DNA from: Pseudocercospora fijiensis CIRAD86
Taxonomy: Eukaryota; Ascomycota; Dothideomycetes; Mycosphaerellales; Mycosphaerellaceae
Direction: 5' to 3'
DNA: 64,000 nucleotides
Assembly: GCF_000340215.1 (NCBI RefSeq)
Contig: NW_006921557.1
Coordinates: forward strand, 62,001 to 126,000
Shown here: positions 25,063-37,536 of the stretch, piece after piece
How positions within the stretch are numbered: the first letter of the stretch is position 1
Layout of the letters: each line of letters begins with the position of its first letter
Made by a program: the position numbers and the translations under genes
Notes under the pieces: generated by a model
The model's database searches: none
The model's input: the letters and a program-made list of their open reading frames with translations, nothing else
What the model was told of the DNA's origin: nothing

Positions 25063-25127
25063 ACCGGTTTGCTAGGCGGCAAACTATATTATCTATATTA
25101 CTTTTACTAGCTAGCAAAATAGTTAGC
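25063..25127. repeat. Family II palindrome pair
   Basis: GGTTTGCTAGGCGGCAAAC and TTTTACTAGCTAGCAAAATA, about 25 bp apart. The 3' flank (TAGCACTCTCGCA) is related to that of the pair at 25910-25979. Confidence 0.75.
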
Positions 25128-25909
25128 ACTCTCGCATTGTAATTGCGGTTATAGCAGATGCGTCTACTAGCTGCAGGTCGCAGTATAGCAACGCTACTAA
25201 GGCTCGAACCCTAATTGCGCTATCTATCCCTAGATATAGCTCGACTATTATACCTCGCCGACTAGCTTTTATCGTATATCGTCTATTAGGACGTCCGGTA
25301 TACTATCTATGCCGTTATCGCAGCCTTAGCTATCTTAGTCTAGTATATTCTTGCTTACCTAGTAGTCTACTATTATCTAATCCGGCTATTATCGAGGTAA
25401 TCCGATATATCCTTACGTTATAATACTAACGGACCCGTATACGGACTTATTAGGCTATATACTAGTTTATATATAGTTATTATATACGTAATAAAATACT
25501 ACGATCAACTTAGTTAGTATTCGGTTCTTGAAACTGTTAACTCGTAATATCGTAGAATAGATAGCGGTTAGTTCGTCTACCCGGGATATACGTCCGAAAT
25601 TATAGTATATTTTCGAACGACTACAATTCTCGAAAACTAATTTCTCCCCCGATCGATTAGATAATAACGCCCTAATCTAACGATATCTTTTATTATTTAT
25701 CTACCCGAATATAAACCTACTATAACCGAGACAGTCCGAGCAAATTAGTAACCTTACCGCCGCTAAGATTTACCCTAATCGTTACTAACCCTCGGGTCTA
25801 GCTTACTTACGTATTACGCTCCGTATACTAACGGCGTTTTCTAGGGCAGGTTTTATAGGTTACCTCCTCCTACTACCGTATATTATATAGTAAATCATTA
25901 ATAGCATAA

Positions 25910-25979
25910 TGCTAACTGTTTTGCTGCCTAGCAAACTGCCGGGCTATTGTCTATTTTCCTAGCCGGCAAAACGGTTAGT
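25910..25979. repeat. Family II palindrome pair
   Basis: TTTTGCTGCCTAGCAAAC and TTTTCCTAGCCGGCAAAAC, about 25 bp apart. It sits downstream of the minus-strand gene at 26110-28050. The flanking 200 bp keep more CA and TG than the rest of the window. Confidence 0.75.
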
Positions 25980-26109
25980 ACTCTTGTATAGTTGCATTTA
26001 TTATCCTATAGTTTAACGGGTTAGGGAAATACGAGGCGGTCTATATTGCTTAACTACTATATCCACTTAGAGACGGTGGCATATATACATCGAATGCATT
26101 ACGTGTGCT

Positions 26110-28050
26110 ATGCTTAGTGTAGGCTTATATATGCTCTAGCCTATCGACATATTATAGTTGCTCCGCCTAGAATAGATCTATCGTCTCTAGTATTTCCGAG
26201 ATACCGCCCCGCGTAGCCTCGAGCTATACGGCTACTCCGATACGTATACTGTCTCGTATTCTCTAGCCTTCCTCCTATACTATACTTACTATTCGATTAG
26301 CGTTAGATATCCCGTCTAATAACAAAGGTATATACTTGTCGCGAATGTAGTCGATTAAATCTTTACCCCTAAACTTAAGTTCTAGGACCTCCTTTACCTC
26401 CCCTAATACTTTATCGAGGTTAGCTACACTATGTACGTCTAGTAGCTTACGGCATGCCGCCTCTAGAACCGGAATTACCTTAATAGTAAGATCTACTAAA
26501 TCCTATTATATAGGTAGCCCTACTACTCGGCGTAGTAATCGGATGCTATTTACTATTAACAAGTAGTCTAGGTACTATTTCGCCTAGTGCAGGATCGCGT
26601 CGGGAAAGTACTCCTACTATACGCTCTTAATTAATGTTGTCGTCGTCGTATAGAGTATTAATAGCGGATCGTCTAGATACGTATCTAGTAGTATTAACTT
26701 TATATACTACGCGGCTAGATAATACCTATTTACGGTCGGGCAGTCTATTCGGATTACCGCTATCGTAACCGCTATCCTATCGATAACAAAGCCTACTAGA
26801 CATATACGGTACCTACTACTGTCCGGTTTTACGAATGTATTATCTACGATTAACGTCCTATCGCCCTCGGTATATAGCTCTAAAAGCTCGGGATAGGCGA
26901 CGACTAGGTACTTAAACCTATCCTTTACCGTCTCCGGTTGTATATAAAAGCCCGCGTATCTTAGTATATTTAGTTCTATGCCCGCGGTCGAATAGTCCGG
27001 CCGTTTGATTTTCTTTATCTCCGGTAGCTACGAGATATCCTCGATAACCTTATCCGCTTGTTTTTTATTTAACCCCGCGTACCGATATACTAACCTAGCT
27101 ACTGCTTTATATACTTCTATCGAACGACCCCGGGTATATATTATTATAAACTGTATCCTAATTCGCTAGCACGCCTCCCGTATACTATACTACTCTAGGT
27201 CTACTCGGTCGCTCTCGCCGTAGTTATAACGCGTATTAGATTAGTCTATTATCTACTTGCCCGGGATCTATTTGTACCTCCCCTCGGCCCCTATTATCTC
27301 TATAATTCCTCGCTATAGATACGTATCTTCTCTATCTCTACCGTCGCCGTACTAGTACGTTATACGAGTTTGTTAACCTAATATATTAATATCGCACTTG
27401 CTTTTTATAATACTAAATCCCCTCCGCTTCGCCTATCTATATATAAACTATTCGGCCGCCTAGAATAACGGGAATTAATGCCCGTAGATCCGGTCTAGTA
27501 GCCTATACGCCCCTATTAGACGCTCGCATCGCGCCCTAGTATTATCTGTCCTACTATCCTTACCGCGAACTCGTACTAGAGCGCCGGGCAATCTTGCAAT
27601 TATTAGATATCGCTAGATAGCGGCGCTCCTCTCGCGATATATCTCCCCTAATAACTTCTCTCGCCCTCTTACGCCTCTGCCTAAGCGCTAACAATCCTAT
27701 TCGCGAACGGCGTATTCGATATCGAGTAGCGTAAAGTAGTCGTCGGTTACACTCTATAATAGGAACTACGATAGACTTATTGTCGCTTCTAGCGTAACTA
27801 CCCGATTGTCGCGTATAACTACTATATAGTATAGACGATCTATACTACCGTATCTAATACTTACTCGGCTAAGGGGAAACTCTATCCCCCCCTATAAACG
27901 GAATCGGCCTCGCTATTAAACTTAAAAACTAGTTATATCCCCTTCCCCTTCTATAGCGCGTAACTTATACCGCATCTATATATCTACGCTACTATCCGCC
28001 CTAATAGATATATCCTTACCTAAACTACCTATTATAGGAGATTACTATAT
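26110..28050 (-). pseudogene. Minus-strand gene relic, unknown function
   Basis: On the minus strand, from about 27720 down to 26110, the sequence reads as protein with only RIP-type stops. Typical segments are YAGLNKKQADKVIEDIS, PETVKDRFKYLVVAYPELLE, GDRTLIVDNTFV, EVKEVLELKFRGKDLIDYI and IRIGVAV.LEATRGGISEIL. Long hydrophobic and charged helices predominate towards the C-terminus. The order of segments faintly recalls transposase-like proteins (an IVDNTF motif after a variable N-terminus), but I see no confirmed catalytic triad and do not claim it. The N-terminus above 27720 is uncertain. It is divergent to the four plus-strand genes that follow. Confidence 0.5.
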
Positions 28051-28351
28051 CCTATACGTATATCTATCTTGCGCGTATAATACTCGGTCGAAGACTCGAC
28101 CCTCTCTCCTACCTTTATCCTATCTCGCCCGTTTCTACGTAGTATATCTCCTATAGCTTATCGTATACATTAACTAACAACACGGCCGGTACTATTACGT
28201 ACTATTACGCCGACCGCCCTATACCTACTAACGCGCCCTATAATCTCGTAATTAATAATACTAACTATTATTCTACCTAGTAAAACGGCTAGTATTGCCT
28301 TAGGTACCCGCTACCGCGCCTACGTAGCTCGATATCGCCTTTACGTCTACC

Positions 28352-28540
28352 CTTTACTTAGGCTAAGTTTAACCGTATATTAGCGTATTTCGGCGGACTT
28401 CACTTTATAGTATTAACTAAGGCGGCGAACGAAGCGTAGTCCCGACCTTACTATATAAATTAGCTACGTCGCCTAGGAGGACTCTTTTATACGTATATTA
28501 GTAGAGTAAACCGCTAGTCTACCGGTCTTGCCCCGAGCGC
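28352..28540 (+). promoter_or_regulatory. Shared promoter module P1
   Basis: Contains CTATATAAAT at 28451-28460. It aligns with P2, P3 and P4: a GGCGGACTTCAC-like box, GGCGGCGAACGAAGCG, the TATA box, TTAGCTACGTCGC, then CCGAGCGC. The likely start codon of the next gene is 292 bp after the TATA box. Confidence 0.65.
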
Positions 28541-28627
28541 TATTAACGTACTAATATAGGTCTCTTCTCGGCCGCTAACTCTCTCTACTTTATAATCTAC
28601 TTCTACTACTAGCGACCTATACTCGTC

Positions 28628-28656
28628 TATCTATTTCTCCGGCCGGCAAACTAGTC
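28628..28656. repeat. Family II palindrome in leader of the first plus-strand gene
   Basis: CTATTTCTCCGGCCGGCAAA, located between the TATA box and the start codon. Equivalent copies occupy the leaders of the next three genes (29808-29835, 31737-31770 and 37625-37700). Confidence 0.75.
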
Positions 28657-28742
28657 TGTAGCCCTATACGTATATCCTACGCTACCGTACTATACTACGC
28701 TACGACTACCTACTAAGCTCCCTACTACGTCCGATTATCGCT

Positions 28743-29204
28743 ATAGTAGACTATACCGATAGTGCCGCCGTCGCGCCCTTCGAGGCCGAACTCCGTCGTC
28801 TCTATATTAACAAAAACTGCTAGCTGTTTTTCTACGCCTACTTAATTAATAAAGAGATCGAATACTGCTACGGTCGAATATTAAGCTTCTCTTAGCTCGA
28901 CCTCGACGGCTATTCCGAAAAGCTCCGCTAACTCCGACTACGTAAGCTCGCGATCTTTCTAGTTAGTATCGGCTATACTAGATTTTAAAGGGACTATACT
29001 CGGTATATTTAGAGACATTAGCCTCGTATACTAGCGATAGAGCCGTAGAAGTTAAGGTCGGAATCGTCTCTATATAGCTCCGCTACGATAATTAGCATTT
29101 ATTTAGTTACTCTATATAGAACTAGGCGTAGGGAAGCCTACGTACGCCCCTAGGTTACCTATTATACTATGCTCTCGACGGCGGATTAATACGGACGTAC
29201 GTAG
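28743..29204 (+). pseudogene. Small gene relic of about 150 aa, unknown function
   Basis: ATA 28743 (former ATG) opens a frame of about 153 codons to TAG 29202-29204, interrupted only by RIP-type stops. Typical segments are PFEAELRRLYINKN, LFFYAYLINKEIEYCYGRIL and EKLR.LRLRKLAIFLVSIGY. It looks like a helical, basic protein. I recognise no family. It is the first of four same-strand genes with related promoters. Confidence 0.5.
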
Positions 29205-29348
29205 CATTATAGACTATGCCGTAGCTTATACTACTATAGTTCTATACTATCTAGCTCTCTATTGCTCTTATCCTTATATAACGATTTAATTTATATATCT
29301 ACTATCTTATCCTTTCCTATACTATACGTACCGATATCTCCCGCAATC

Positions 29349-29470
29349 GTCGACTATTTTACTAGCTAGCAAAGTCTATCGTCCCTATAGCCGCTATAGT
29401 TGCCTTATATCCTATCTAGCTATATATGTCTACTATTGCCTCCGCTAGTAGAACGGTCGACTATGCCTTA
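29349..29470. repeat. Family II palindromes upstream of promoter P2
   Basis: TTTTACTAGCTAGCAAAG at about 29353 and a decayed half copy (CTCCGCTAGTAGAACGG) near 29440. The sequence just after the second (GACTATGCCTTAGGT) recurs after the palindromes upstream of P1 and P4. Confidence 0.6.
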
Positions 29471-29516
29471 GGTATCTATTAGCTCGGTACGCTAGTCGTT
29501 ACCCGACTTTATACCC

Positions 29517-29704
29517 TTTACTTAGATTGAGTTTAATACTATACTAGTATATTTCGGTAGACTTTACCTCTCGGCCTCGACTAAAGCGGCGAACGAAGCG
29601 CAATCCCGACCTCGCTATATAAATTCGCTACGTCGCTTAGGACGACCTTTTCGTACGCGCCTTAGTAAAGTAAACCGCTAGTCTACCGGTCTTAGCCCGA
29701 GCGC
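29517..29704 (+). promoter_or_regulatory. Shared promoter module P2
   Basis: Contains CTATATAAAT at 29615-29624 with the same flanking boxes as P1. The likely start codon (29892) is 277 bp downstream. Confidence 0.65.
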
Positions 29705-29891
29705 CTATACCGCGCTAATTTATATCTCCTTCTACTCCTCGACTTCTCTTCTACCTTACTACCTACTTCTACTACCGCCTACTCTACTCGCCTAGTAACT
29801 TTTCCGCCCGGTAAATTAGTCTATAGTTATACTACTACTATATCCGTATATATACTATAAACTATATACGTCGTCGCCTCTAATTACTACT

Positions 29892-31210
29892 ATAGTAAAG
29901 GTCGCCGACGATAATACCGTAGATAGTACGCTAGGCCGATCCCGCGTAGATTAATAAGCCGTAGCTATCTTCTATAATCGCTACTACGAATACTTTAATA
30001 TTGTACGTAATTACTTTATCGACCTAGTCTAATTCGTATCCTAGGCGAGCGCTCGCCCCTATTATACCGCTATATGCCGTAAGCTCGTTAGGACCGTATA
30101 TAATATATCCCGTAGTATTTATTTCTTATCCCGCCCCTACGTACGTCCTCCCTTCGATAGTGCCCTACTATAAGTTAGCTACGCTATAGACTACTTTGCC
30201 GGCCGGCAAACGGTTAGCGATATCTATTGCCTTTACTAGCTAGTAAAGCGGTCTATAGTCGACGAAACTATATACTACCCGACTAACTAGCGTATAGTAC
30301 TCGATTATTAGCGAATACGTAGGACTCTATCTAGCGGTACCCTAAAGTTACTATATCTATTCCTATACTAGAGTATCGCGTCTACTAGCTTATATAACTA
30401 GTCGCCCCGTCCTATCGGTTTATAGTAGTCTTATCGCTTATCTATATATATATTATCCTATAGTCTTCTAAAGTTAGGTTTACCGTCGACGTAGACCTAT
30501 TCGCCTACGACGCGCTCTGTCTACTACTAAGTATATATCGGATCCTATACGTTACCCTAGACTATATATCTATATATTAGAGTACCGTCGCCTATAGATC
30601 CTTCGAAGACGATCCGGACGTAAAGGCAATTATCTATTACTCTTATAGCCGCGCTCGCCTAGCTATATTATACGTTGCTACTATAACCGATATCTCCGCT
30701 ATCGCCTAGAAACGCTTATAGAACTAGCTGTCGGCGCCTAGGACTTAGCGTCTAGTATACTATCTATATCGTATCGATCCCGCCTACTATTATCTCGAGC
30801 TAGACTTGCCCTACCTACTCTCTATTCGTCTATCTACGGCTCTTATACTAGAGCGTATCTTTAGTAACGACGAGATTAAGCGCATTCGCGGTCGTATCTT
30901 TAAACCGCAATCTACCGAGATATAGTCTATCTAGGCCTAAATAAAGCACTAATTAATATCCTAGAGGGCTCTACTCGCGCGTCCCGGGCTTTAATATAGT
31001 CTCCGCGAGATCGACGTACGAGTTCCTTATTAGCGTACCTCTATTCCTCTCGGTAGATAGACGATGCGCTTAGACATTATTAGTCCTATAGTATATTATA
31101 TCGTATATTACGCGAATAACTATATTTAACTATACTATCTACGAATTCCTACGTGCCCTATTCCCTACCTTCGTTCGACTAACCTGCCTTAATACTCGTC
31201 TTACGCTACG
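29892..31210 (+). pseudogene. Gene relic with an intron, unknown function (about 400 aa)
   Basis: ATA 29892 (former ATG) opens exon 1 (MVKVADDNTVDSTLG-like). A 128-bp intron at 30170-30297 follows, then a second protein-like exon with segments such as YSIISEYVGLYLAVP, FTVDVDLFAYDALCLLLS, SFEDDPDVKAIIYYS and LERIFSNDEIKRIRGRIFKP. One frame change near 30470 may be a second intron. The end lies near 31.1-31.2 kb. No domain is recognised. Stops are of RIP type. Confidence 0.5.
30170..30297 (+). repeat. Intron with family II palindrome pair; donor mutated
   Basis: The acceptor is TAG 30295-30297 with branch-like GACTAAC at 30281. The donor now reads ATAAGT after T, which RIP would make from TGTAAGT. 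Inside are TTTGCCGGCCGGCAAA and a second palindrome TTTACTAGCTAGTAAA, about 25 bp apart. Confidence 0.7.
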
Positions 31211-31419
31211 TAATACGCTAGTCTACGGCACTTAGCTACCGATAGTGTTACCTACCGGGAAATCATCGCGTCCTCGTAACGCCTCGCCCTCTATTATCCG
31301 CTATTTTTTACTAATGCTAACCGCAATCCTATATAGTAAAATAGACGCGCCTATATTCTATATCTATTAGCCTAGCATACCTTATACTACTTTACTTTAC
31401 CTTACCTCCTACCCTACTT

Positions 31420-31625
31420 GTATTAAGTTTAATCGTATACTACCCCGTTTTCGGTAGACTTTACTTCTCGGCCTTAACTAAGGCAGCGAACGAAACATAA
31501 TCCCGGCCTGTCTATATAAATTAGCTACGTCGCTCGGGATAACTCTTTTACGTAGCCTTTAGTTAGGTCGACCGCGTTACTATTTAACGCGTACGCGCCT
31601 ACGGCCCGTATATTAGTCCGAGCGC
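31420..31625 (+). promoter_or_regulatory. Shared promoter module P3
   Basis: CTATATAAAT at 31512-31521, preceded by GGCAGCGAACGAAAC and followed by TTAGCTACGTCGC, as in P1. The likely start codon (31814) is 302 bp downstream. Confidence 0.65.
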
Positions 31626-32615
31626 CTATATACTACCTATTTATATTTCTCTTCCTCCGCATCTTCCCTACTTTTCTATCTACTACTACTGCTACTACTT
31701 TAACTACTACTACTACTACTTCTACCGTCCGTCGTTATTTTCTAGCTAGTAAAGCAGTCTATAATCGAATTAGTACTACCTAGGCGATACCTAAAGACGT
31801 TTCTAAGTTAAATATAGCGGACGACCCCGAAGTGCTAGCTCTAGGCCCTCTATATCTATCTAGGCGTCTACCCTCTCTAGTTATTAGTCCTCTTATGCCT
31901 AGCGACGTATATAAATTTGCACGCGACGAAAAGGCCTTTCTCGGCGAGGCTAGGTCGACCTAAGTAGATAACACTTATAACTACTAGCGAACTATACGCG
32001 TAATAGACGACCTAACGAATGTCCTTTATAAGCAGTATAAGACGCACGACGTATATAAGATTAACGATTAGGATCCGGCACTATAGCGAGCCTTCCTACG
32101 AGATATTAGTAATAGTATCGATATAACTTTTTCGACTTCGGATACTATTAATCCCGCTAATATAAAATATCTCCCGAGTAAGCGTAAGAGCACTATCTAG
32201 GCTAATGCTAGCTAGCTATAGCTTGCGCCCTAGCCTAATGCCCCGTTCCCTATTACCGACGCCTAGCGTACATTATACGCTAGTATACTCGACACCCTAT
32301 AGTACTATCGCTCTAGGTATACAGCTACGCCTCTATTATTTAACGAAGCCTATACGGTAATAAACATCGACGTTACTATACTCCTAGACGGCGAGATCGA
32401 TAAAGTTAGTAAATACCTATACCGTATTACGTTTCGCGGACTCCGTCTTACGATATAGCAACTATAGGCTATTATATAGATCGTCGAAATGTAGAAATTA
32501 CCTATATAGGGCGCTATTCTCGCCGACGATACCGGTACTAGTAAGACTATCTCTATCCTCTACGCCGCCGTAGCTTAGTCCGAGTATATCGAAGAATAGC
32601 GTATTATATATTAAG

Positions 32616-32740
32616 GTAAGAAATGTTAATCCTAACGTATAGATTATTTTGCCGGCCGGCAAACACACGTCTAGATATCTATTTGCCGGCCGGCAAAACG
32701 GTCTATATATATACTTATCTCCTACTAACTATCGTCGTAG
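32616..32740 (+). repeat. Intron with two perfect family II palindromes
   Basis: Donor GTAAG at 32616, branch-like TACTAAC at 32723-32729, acceptor TAG at 32738-32740. Its length of 125 bp is not a multiple of three, and splicing restores the frame on both sides. It holds two perfect palindromes, TTTGCCGGCCGGCAAA, near 32649 and 32682. Confidence 0.85.
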
Positions 32741-34367
32741 CTATACTCGACTACGCCTATATAGAGCGAGGTATCGTACTAGACTCTATCTTCGGCTATT
32801 GCGTCCCGTTCTATAATATACCGACTATTCCCGACGACGACCCGCGCGACCTACTTATAATAGTAGTCGATACTTTCCTCGACTAGCGATTCGGCGTTAG
32901 TAGCCGCTAGACGCTCTAGCGTAGGATACTCGATTACCTAGAGTGCGAAGCCGACGGTGTTTGCCTAGGCCCTCTTAAAGAGGACATTAACGCGTAGAAG
33001 TCGACTATCGCCGAATTACGTACCGAGCTAGATAAGACTTATACGACGCCTTACCGCTACGCTCCTATCTACTAAATCGGGACCGCCGCGACGATTAATA
33101 CCTAGCGCGATGCCTATAACTAGTACTTTAGTCCTAATCCTAACTATGCTCGCTATATCTACGTCGCTACTCTCGTCGCGCTTAACGGCGAGTCTCGCTA
33201 TCCCGTCTATATTATCCGGCGTTACCTAAATGTATCCGACGGCCTAGGACTTGTCGAATATATCGTATCCCTTTCGGACCGCGATCTATAAACTACTCGT
33301 ACGCTTATTATCTCTACTCGCGAGGCCTTTATTTAGAAGACACTTATATCCGGCCCGGCGTACCGTAAGCGATATAACCGCCTAGCTTAGTTTTAGGATC
33401 GGCTACGGCTATATTAGTAGAAGGACGAATTGTAACTATAGAATCTTAAGGTAGTCGATTATCGAATAGAGCGTAGAGACTGTACTAATAACACTATTAG
33501 AGAACTCTAGATTGCCCGTAATACTTAATTATACGATAAGTATCGATCCGATAATACGTTTTGTCTTGCTAACTTACGCGCTATATATCCGTCTATCGTT
33601 ATATATAACGAGATATACTACTTCCGGGCGTAGTTCTCTCTCTAAACGGACGCTATATAGAATCTCTTTAATAACGCGTATATAGTAGCCGTATTTGCTA
33701 TAGCGACTCTATTAGCTACTAATCTTAACGACTTCGCTATACTTACTCGGTTTCTATTCCGTCGCATCCTTAAACTATAGGACGCCCGAGATCGGACCGA
33801 CCTTATCTTTAGATTTTCGGACGTTACCGATACCGTTATATACTATAGCCGTTTCTAACGCGACTACGGCCTCCGATAGAGCGCTATTCCCGAAGACCTA
33901 CGAATCTATCGTATAGCTCTACTATCTCGCCGCGTCTATACCGGCGCTATATACTTTCGCGACATTGTCCTCTAAATACTTAACCCTAAAGCCCTACGTA
34001 GGCCCCTCGACGACGATAACTAGATATATCTAACGATATTCGCCTTTAGCCTCTACGTCCTCCGACGCTTTAAGAGAAACTAACTTAAGATCCGCGACTA
34101 TACTATAACCTTAGGGGACGATATTCCCCTATAGTAAGTCGTTAACGTCGAGGTATAATATACTCCTATTTCCTAGGTAGAATACCGCGCCGCTTACTAT
34201 CGCTTCGCTAAGCGTATCGATAAGCTAGACCGCGGTATTAAGCGCCCCTCTACTACGCTAACTTACTAGGTACTATTTCGCTAGCTTAGTCTCCGTACCG
34301 CCTATCCTCTCCTCGCCGCTATCGCCGACCGAAGGCTAACCTCCTCTACGCTAACTCTTTAATCCTT

Positions 34368-34499
34368 ATAAGTCTATTACGCCGTAGACTATTTTGCCGG
34401 CTAGCGAAAACTAGTAGACGTATACGACTATTTCGCTAGCCGGTAAAGTAGTCTATAGTCTAACCGTCCGCCGCTACTTTCTCGCTAATATAACTCTAG
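34368..34499 (+). repeat. Intron with family II palindrome pair; donor mutated
   Basis: The acceptor is TAG 34497-34499, preceded by GCTAAT. The donor reads ATAAGT after T (from TGTAAGT). The two palindromes are TTTTGCCGGCTAGCGAAAA and TTTCGCTAGCCGGTAAA. Both are flanked by GACTA...TAGTC arms. Confidence 0.75.
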
Positions 34500-35599
34500 C
34501 GCCTTATATTAGATAACAACCTAGGACTTTTTCTAGTTCTATATAAAGGGCTCTACGCCCCTTCCCGCCCTAAGCCGTCGTATAGATCGACTCGTCTATC
34601 TAGTCCGCCTATCTCCGAAGTACCTAGCGATACTATAGCTCGTCTACGTATATATTATCTAGCTTTCGTCTAAGGTAGTATTCTAGGTCGAAGAGCTACT
34701 TAATTACTAACTCCTCGACCTCGTATTAGAGTTATATTAGATCCGATACTCTACTATCTATACCGGTATAACGTACGCCGAGCGCGCTACCGCCGAGGAT
34801 GCCTTTAATAATAATCCCCGAACCTAGGCTATTATCCTATCCTCGCGTACTAATACGGAGTCTATTAATCTATATTACGGTATATACGTATAGTATATCG
34901 TAGATATCGTCGACTTTAGTAAGAAGAACTCGATCGTTAATCGTTATACTCGCGTAGGATAGACTTACGCCGTTACGGTATTCGAATTAAGCCTCGTCGA
35001 CACTATCGACTCGCGCTACTAGTAGACCTTCTATCTCGATATTTAGGAGCGGCTTACTATAGTAGTCTTACCGCCCGACCGGCTTATAGATAAAGAGATC
35101 TACCGTATCTAGTTAGACGAGATCGTATAAGCCCGTAGTACTACCGGTATACTCCCTATAACCCGATTCCGTAAATACGCTAACACTAATATTAGATAGC
35201 GTATAGCCGACGCCTATATACGCAAGTCCTACGGCATTCGCTACTAGATATTAGATACTACGTAGGGCTATATCTCCGACCTAACCCGTAAGAATCTCGT
35301 CCCGGTTAAAGCTATCTTTCGCCTATTACTCGGTAGTACGATAGCGGGAGAAGTCGCTACTATCGTCGACCGCTAGTAGCCCGCGCTAGATAACTTCTTT
35401 TAGGCCGATAAGCGTAACCTAGACCGTACGGGAGGATGCGACTACGAGTATCTTAAGTATACTATAGCGTAATATCTATACTACGACGACGTTACCGAGG
35501 ATATCCGTCCGATTCGACTTATATAGTACCTTTACTATTTCGCTACTAAGGCCCTCGCTATAGATTAATACGACTCTACTATTATTCCTAATTAGTATA

Positions 35600-35690
35600 G
35601 TAAGTCGTACCGTACGTTATTATCTATTTCGCTATCTAGTATAGTAGTTATTACCTCCGTTACTAGTCGAATTACTAATACCCTTTGTAG
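35600..35690 (+). repeat. 91-bp intron with decayed palindrome
   Basis: Donor GTAAGT at 35600, acceptor TAG at 35688-35690. It has the same position and exactly the same length as the intron at 42825-42915 in the paralogue. A decayed TTTCGCTATCTAG core remains. Confidence 0.75.
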
Positions 35691-36166
35691 TATATCTTAA
35701 GTACGTTTAGCGGCGCACTCCTAACTACGACGCCGATTTTGCCCGGGCCGTATAAAATATCGGCTACTACGCTCCTACTCTCGCGCCCCTCGTTCGAAGA
35801 TTTCGGAGTTTTACCGGTCCCTTCGATAATTATAATAATAATAGTAACTATAGAGTTGCTACTCCCTCCCTTAGAACGCCGTCTAACTACGAACCTAACC
35901 GTATAGGTATATAGCTATACTTACTAGGTAGTTAGGCCGGCTCTCCTATTCGCCCTAACTCTAGCGACTTCGTCGGAGATACTAGCGCTATAGACGAGCT
36001 AACCCTACGCGCTCGTTACTTAACTAAGCGATCTCTTACTCTACTAGTCGCTCCGTATCCTCGCCTAGCCGACGATATATTAGCTTATACTAAGCGCGTT
36101 AAGCTAGCGGCCGGCGCCTCGTCTATAGTACTAGTCGAGAGTAGCGACGCCGAGGATACCGAGTAA

Positions 36167-37314
36167 GGCGTAGGTATACTCGTACGGGCCCTATATATAG
36201 AGAGTAGATAGTAATATAGATCTCCTCGAGTAGGCCTCTATAGGACGACTAGCAAGTACGCGCATCCTAGGTGTTAGGTCCTATAGGTTACCGACTAGGC
36301 GCGCGTATAGATAGTCTAGTCTATATACTAAATACTAGCCGATTAAGTAGAGCAATTTCCTATCGTATCTCTAGCCTTTTCTATAGTTTTTCCTCCTACT
36401 TATATATAGTCTACCTAGTCGGCACTTGTAATATATACTATTAATACAACCGAATTGTAGTAGCCGTTACGCGTAGATTTAGAGTCTATATAACCGATTC
36501 CGAACTACTATTATCCGCGAGGCCCTACCGCTATTGTCTAACCCGCCTATACCTTCGTTACACTTTACGTACGCGTAATACAATCGCCGAGTATCTATAG
36601 TAACGATAGAGAGTCTTTCCCTACCGCTCGGGTATTTTATCTACCTATCTTCCCGCCTCTACCGATATTGTACATTTCCCGCTACCTAGTTATTATATCT
36701 TGCCTATAAGACACGCCGTCTATAGGATTATATAGGCGGGTATAATAGAAGACACGTCTATAGATATACGTCTAAGCTAGGTCTTATATTCCGCTATTAT
36801 CTCCCCTAGATTTAGTATACTATCGGTCTATCTCTACTACGATACCCCCTCTTATTAGTCGCTAACTATTTTGCTAGCCGGGGAAAAAATAGTTAAAAGG
36901 GTTTATACGGCGGCGTCTCTAATAAGCACTCTATCGGTTACTAACCCGTCTTAACCGGACACACTCTCGCGGCGACGGTTAACTACTTTTCCGGCTAGTA
37001 AAGTCGTTAGTATTGCCTTAGTTATATTTCGTCTTACCGCGCCTACTCTAGTTAAACTTTACTTTACTTCCTTCTATACCTCGTACCTACCGCGTACGTA
37101 AAGTCTACGTATATATTGCGTTACTATTATATACCGCTTCGTCGTCGTTCGGCTACCTTCTACGGCCCTACTTCGCGCGTAACCTCGCCTATATTGTAGA
37201 TAGAGATATGCGACTTCGATATACTATATAAAATTATATAGGCGACGTAAGCGGTCCGTCTAGTATAGGATCTCGGTAAGGTAACGGCGTCGCTTCGGCT
37301 TTACTTTATTCCTT
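36167..37314. other. Intergenic region with family II palindromes
   Basis: No convincing gene. Palindromes are seen at about 36862-36892 (TTTTGCTAGCCGGGGAAAA) and 36978-37012 (TTTTCCGGCTAGTAAAG). The second is followed by the TTAGTATTGCCTTAG segment that also precedes P1. Confidence 0.6.
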
Positions 37315-37536
37315 CCTCTTAGATTAGGTTCTAAACCCTATACTAGCGCGTTTTAGCGGACTTTACCTATCGGCCTTAACTAACGTACCGAACGAAAGGC
37401 GGTCCTAACTTTACTATATAAATTAGCTATATCGCTCGGGACGTCTCTTTTATACGCGCGTTAGTAAAGTAAACTGCCCTATATATTTGCGCTATCTACG
37501 CGGCCCGCCGTATAAACGGTTAGAGGTCCGAGCGCT
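37315..37536 (+). promoter_or_regulatory. Shared promoter module P4
   Basis: CTATATAAAT at 37414-37423 within the same order of boxes as P1-P3, ending GTCCGAGCGC. The likely start codon (37766) is 352 bp downstream. Confidence 0.65.

Larger units (their letters stand above)
31814..36166 (+). pseudogene. SNF2-type ATPase/helicase-like gene (paralogue 1)
   Basis: ATA 31814 (former ATG) starts the frame. Exon 1 reaches the nucleotide-binding loop at 32516-32560 (ILADDTGTSKTISILYAA; SNF2 proteins have DEMGxGKT). After the intron at 32616-32740 the frame continues, with VAVFAIATLLATNLND near 33690-33740 matching SNF2 motif III (TATP). After the intron at 34368-34499 comes the helicase C domain: IYTGITYAERATAEDAF near 34750-34800, IILSSRTNTESINL, and NRYTRVGQT-like motif VI near 34940-34970. 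A third intron (35600-35690) precedes an Asn/Ser-rich tail ending TEDTE-like at about 36165. All disruptions are RIP type. The protein would be an ATP-driven DNA translocase, probably nuclear. Its paralogue starts at 37766. Confidence 0.75.

Noticed and set aside
26110..28050. Mutator-like transposase
   Set aside because: A faint resemblance in segment order, but no catalytic triad or zinc region could be verified by eye.
32623..32886. 87-aa plus-strand ORF
   Set aside because: It runs through the intron 32616-32740 into the next exon of the SNF2-type gene and starts inside the intron.
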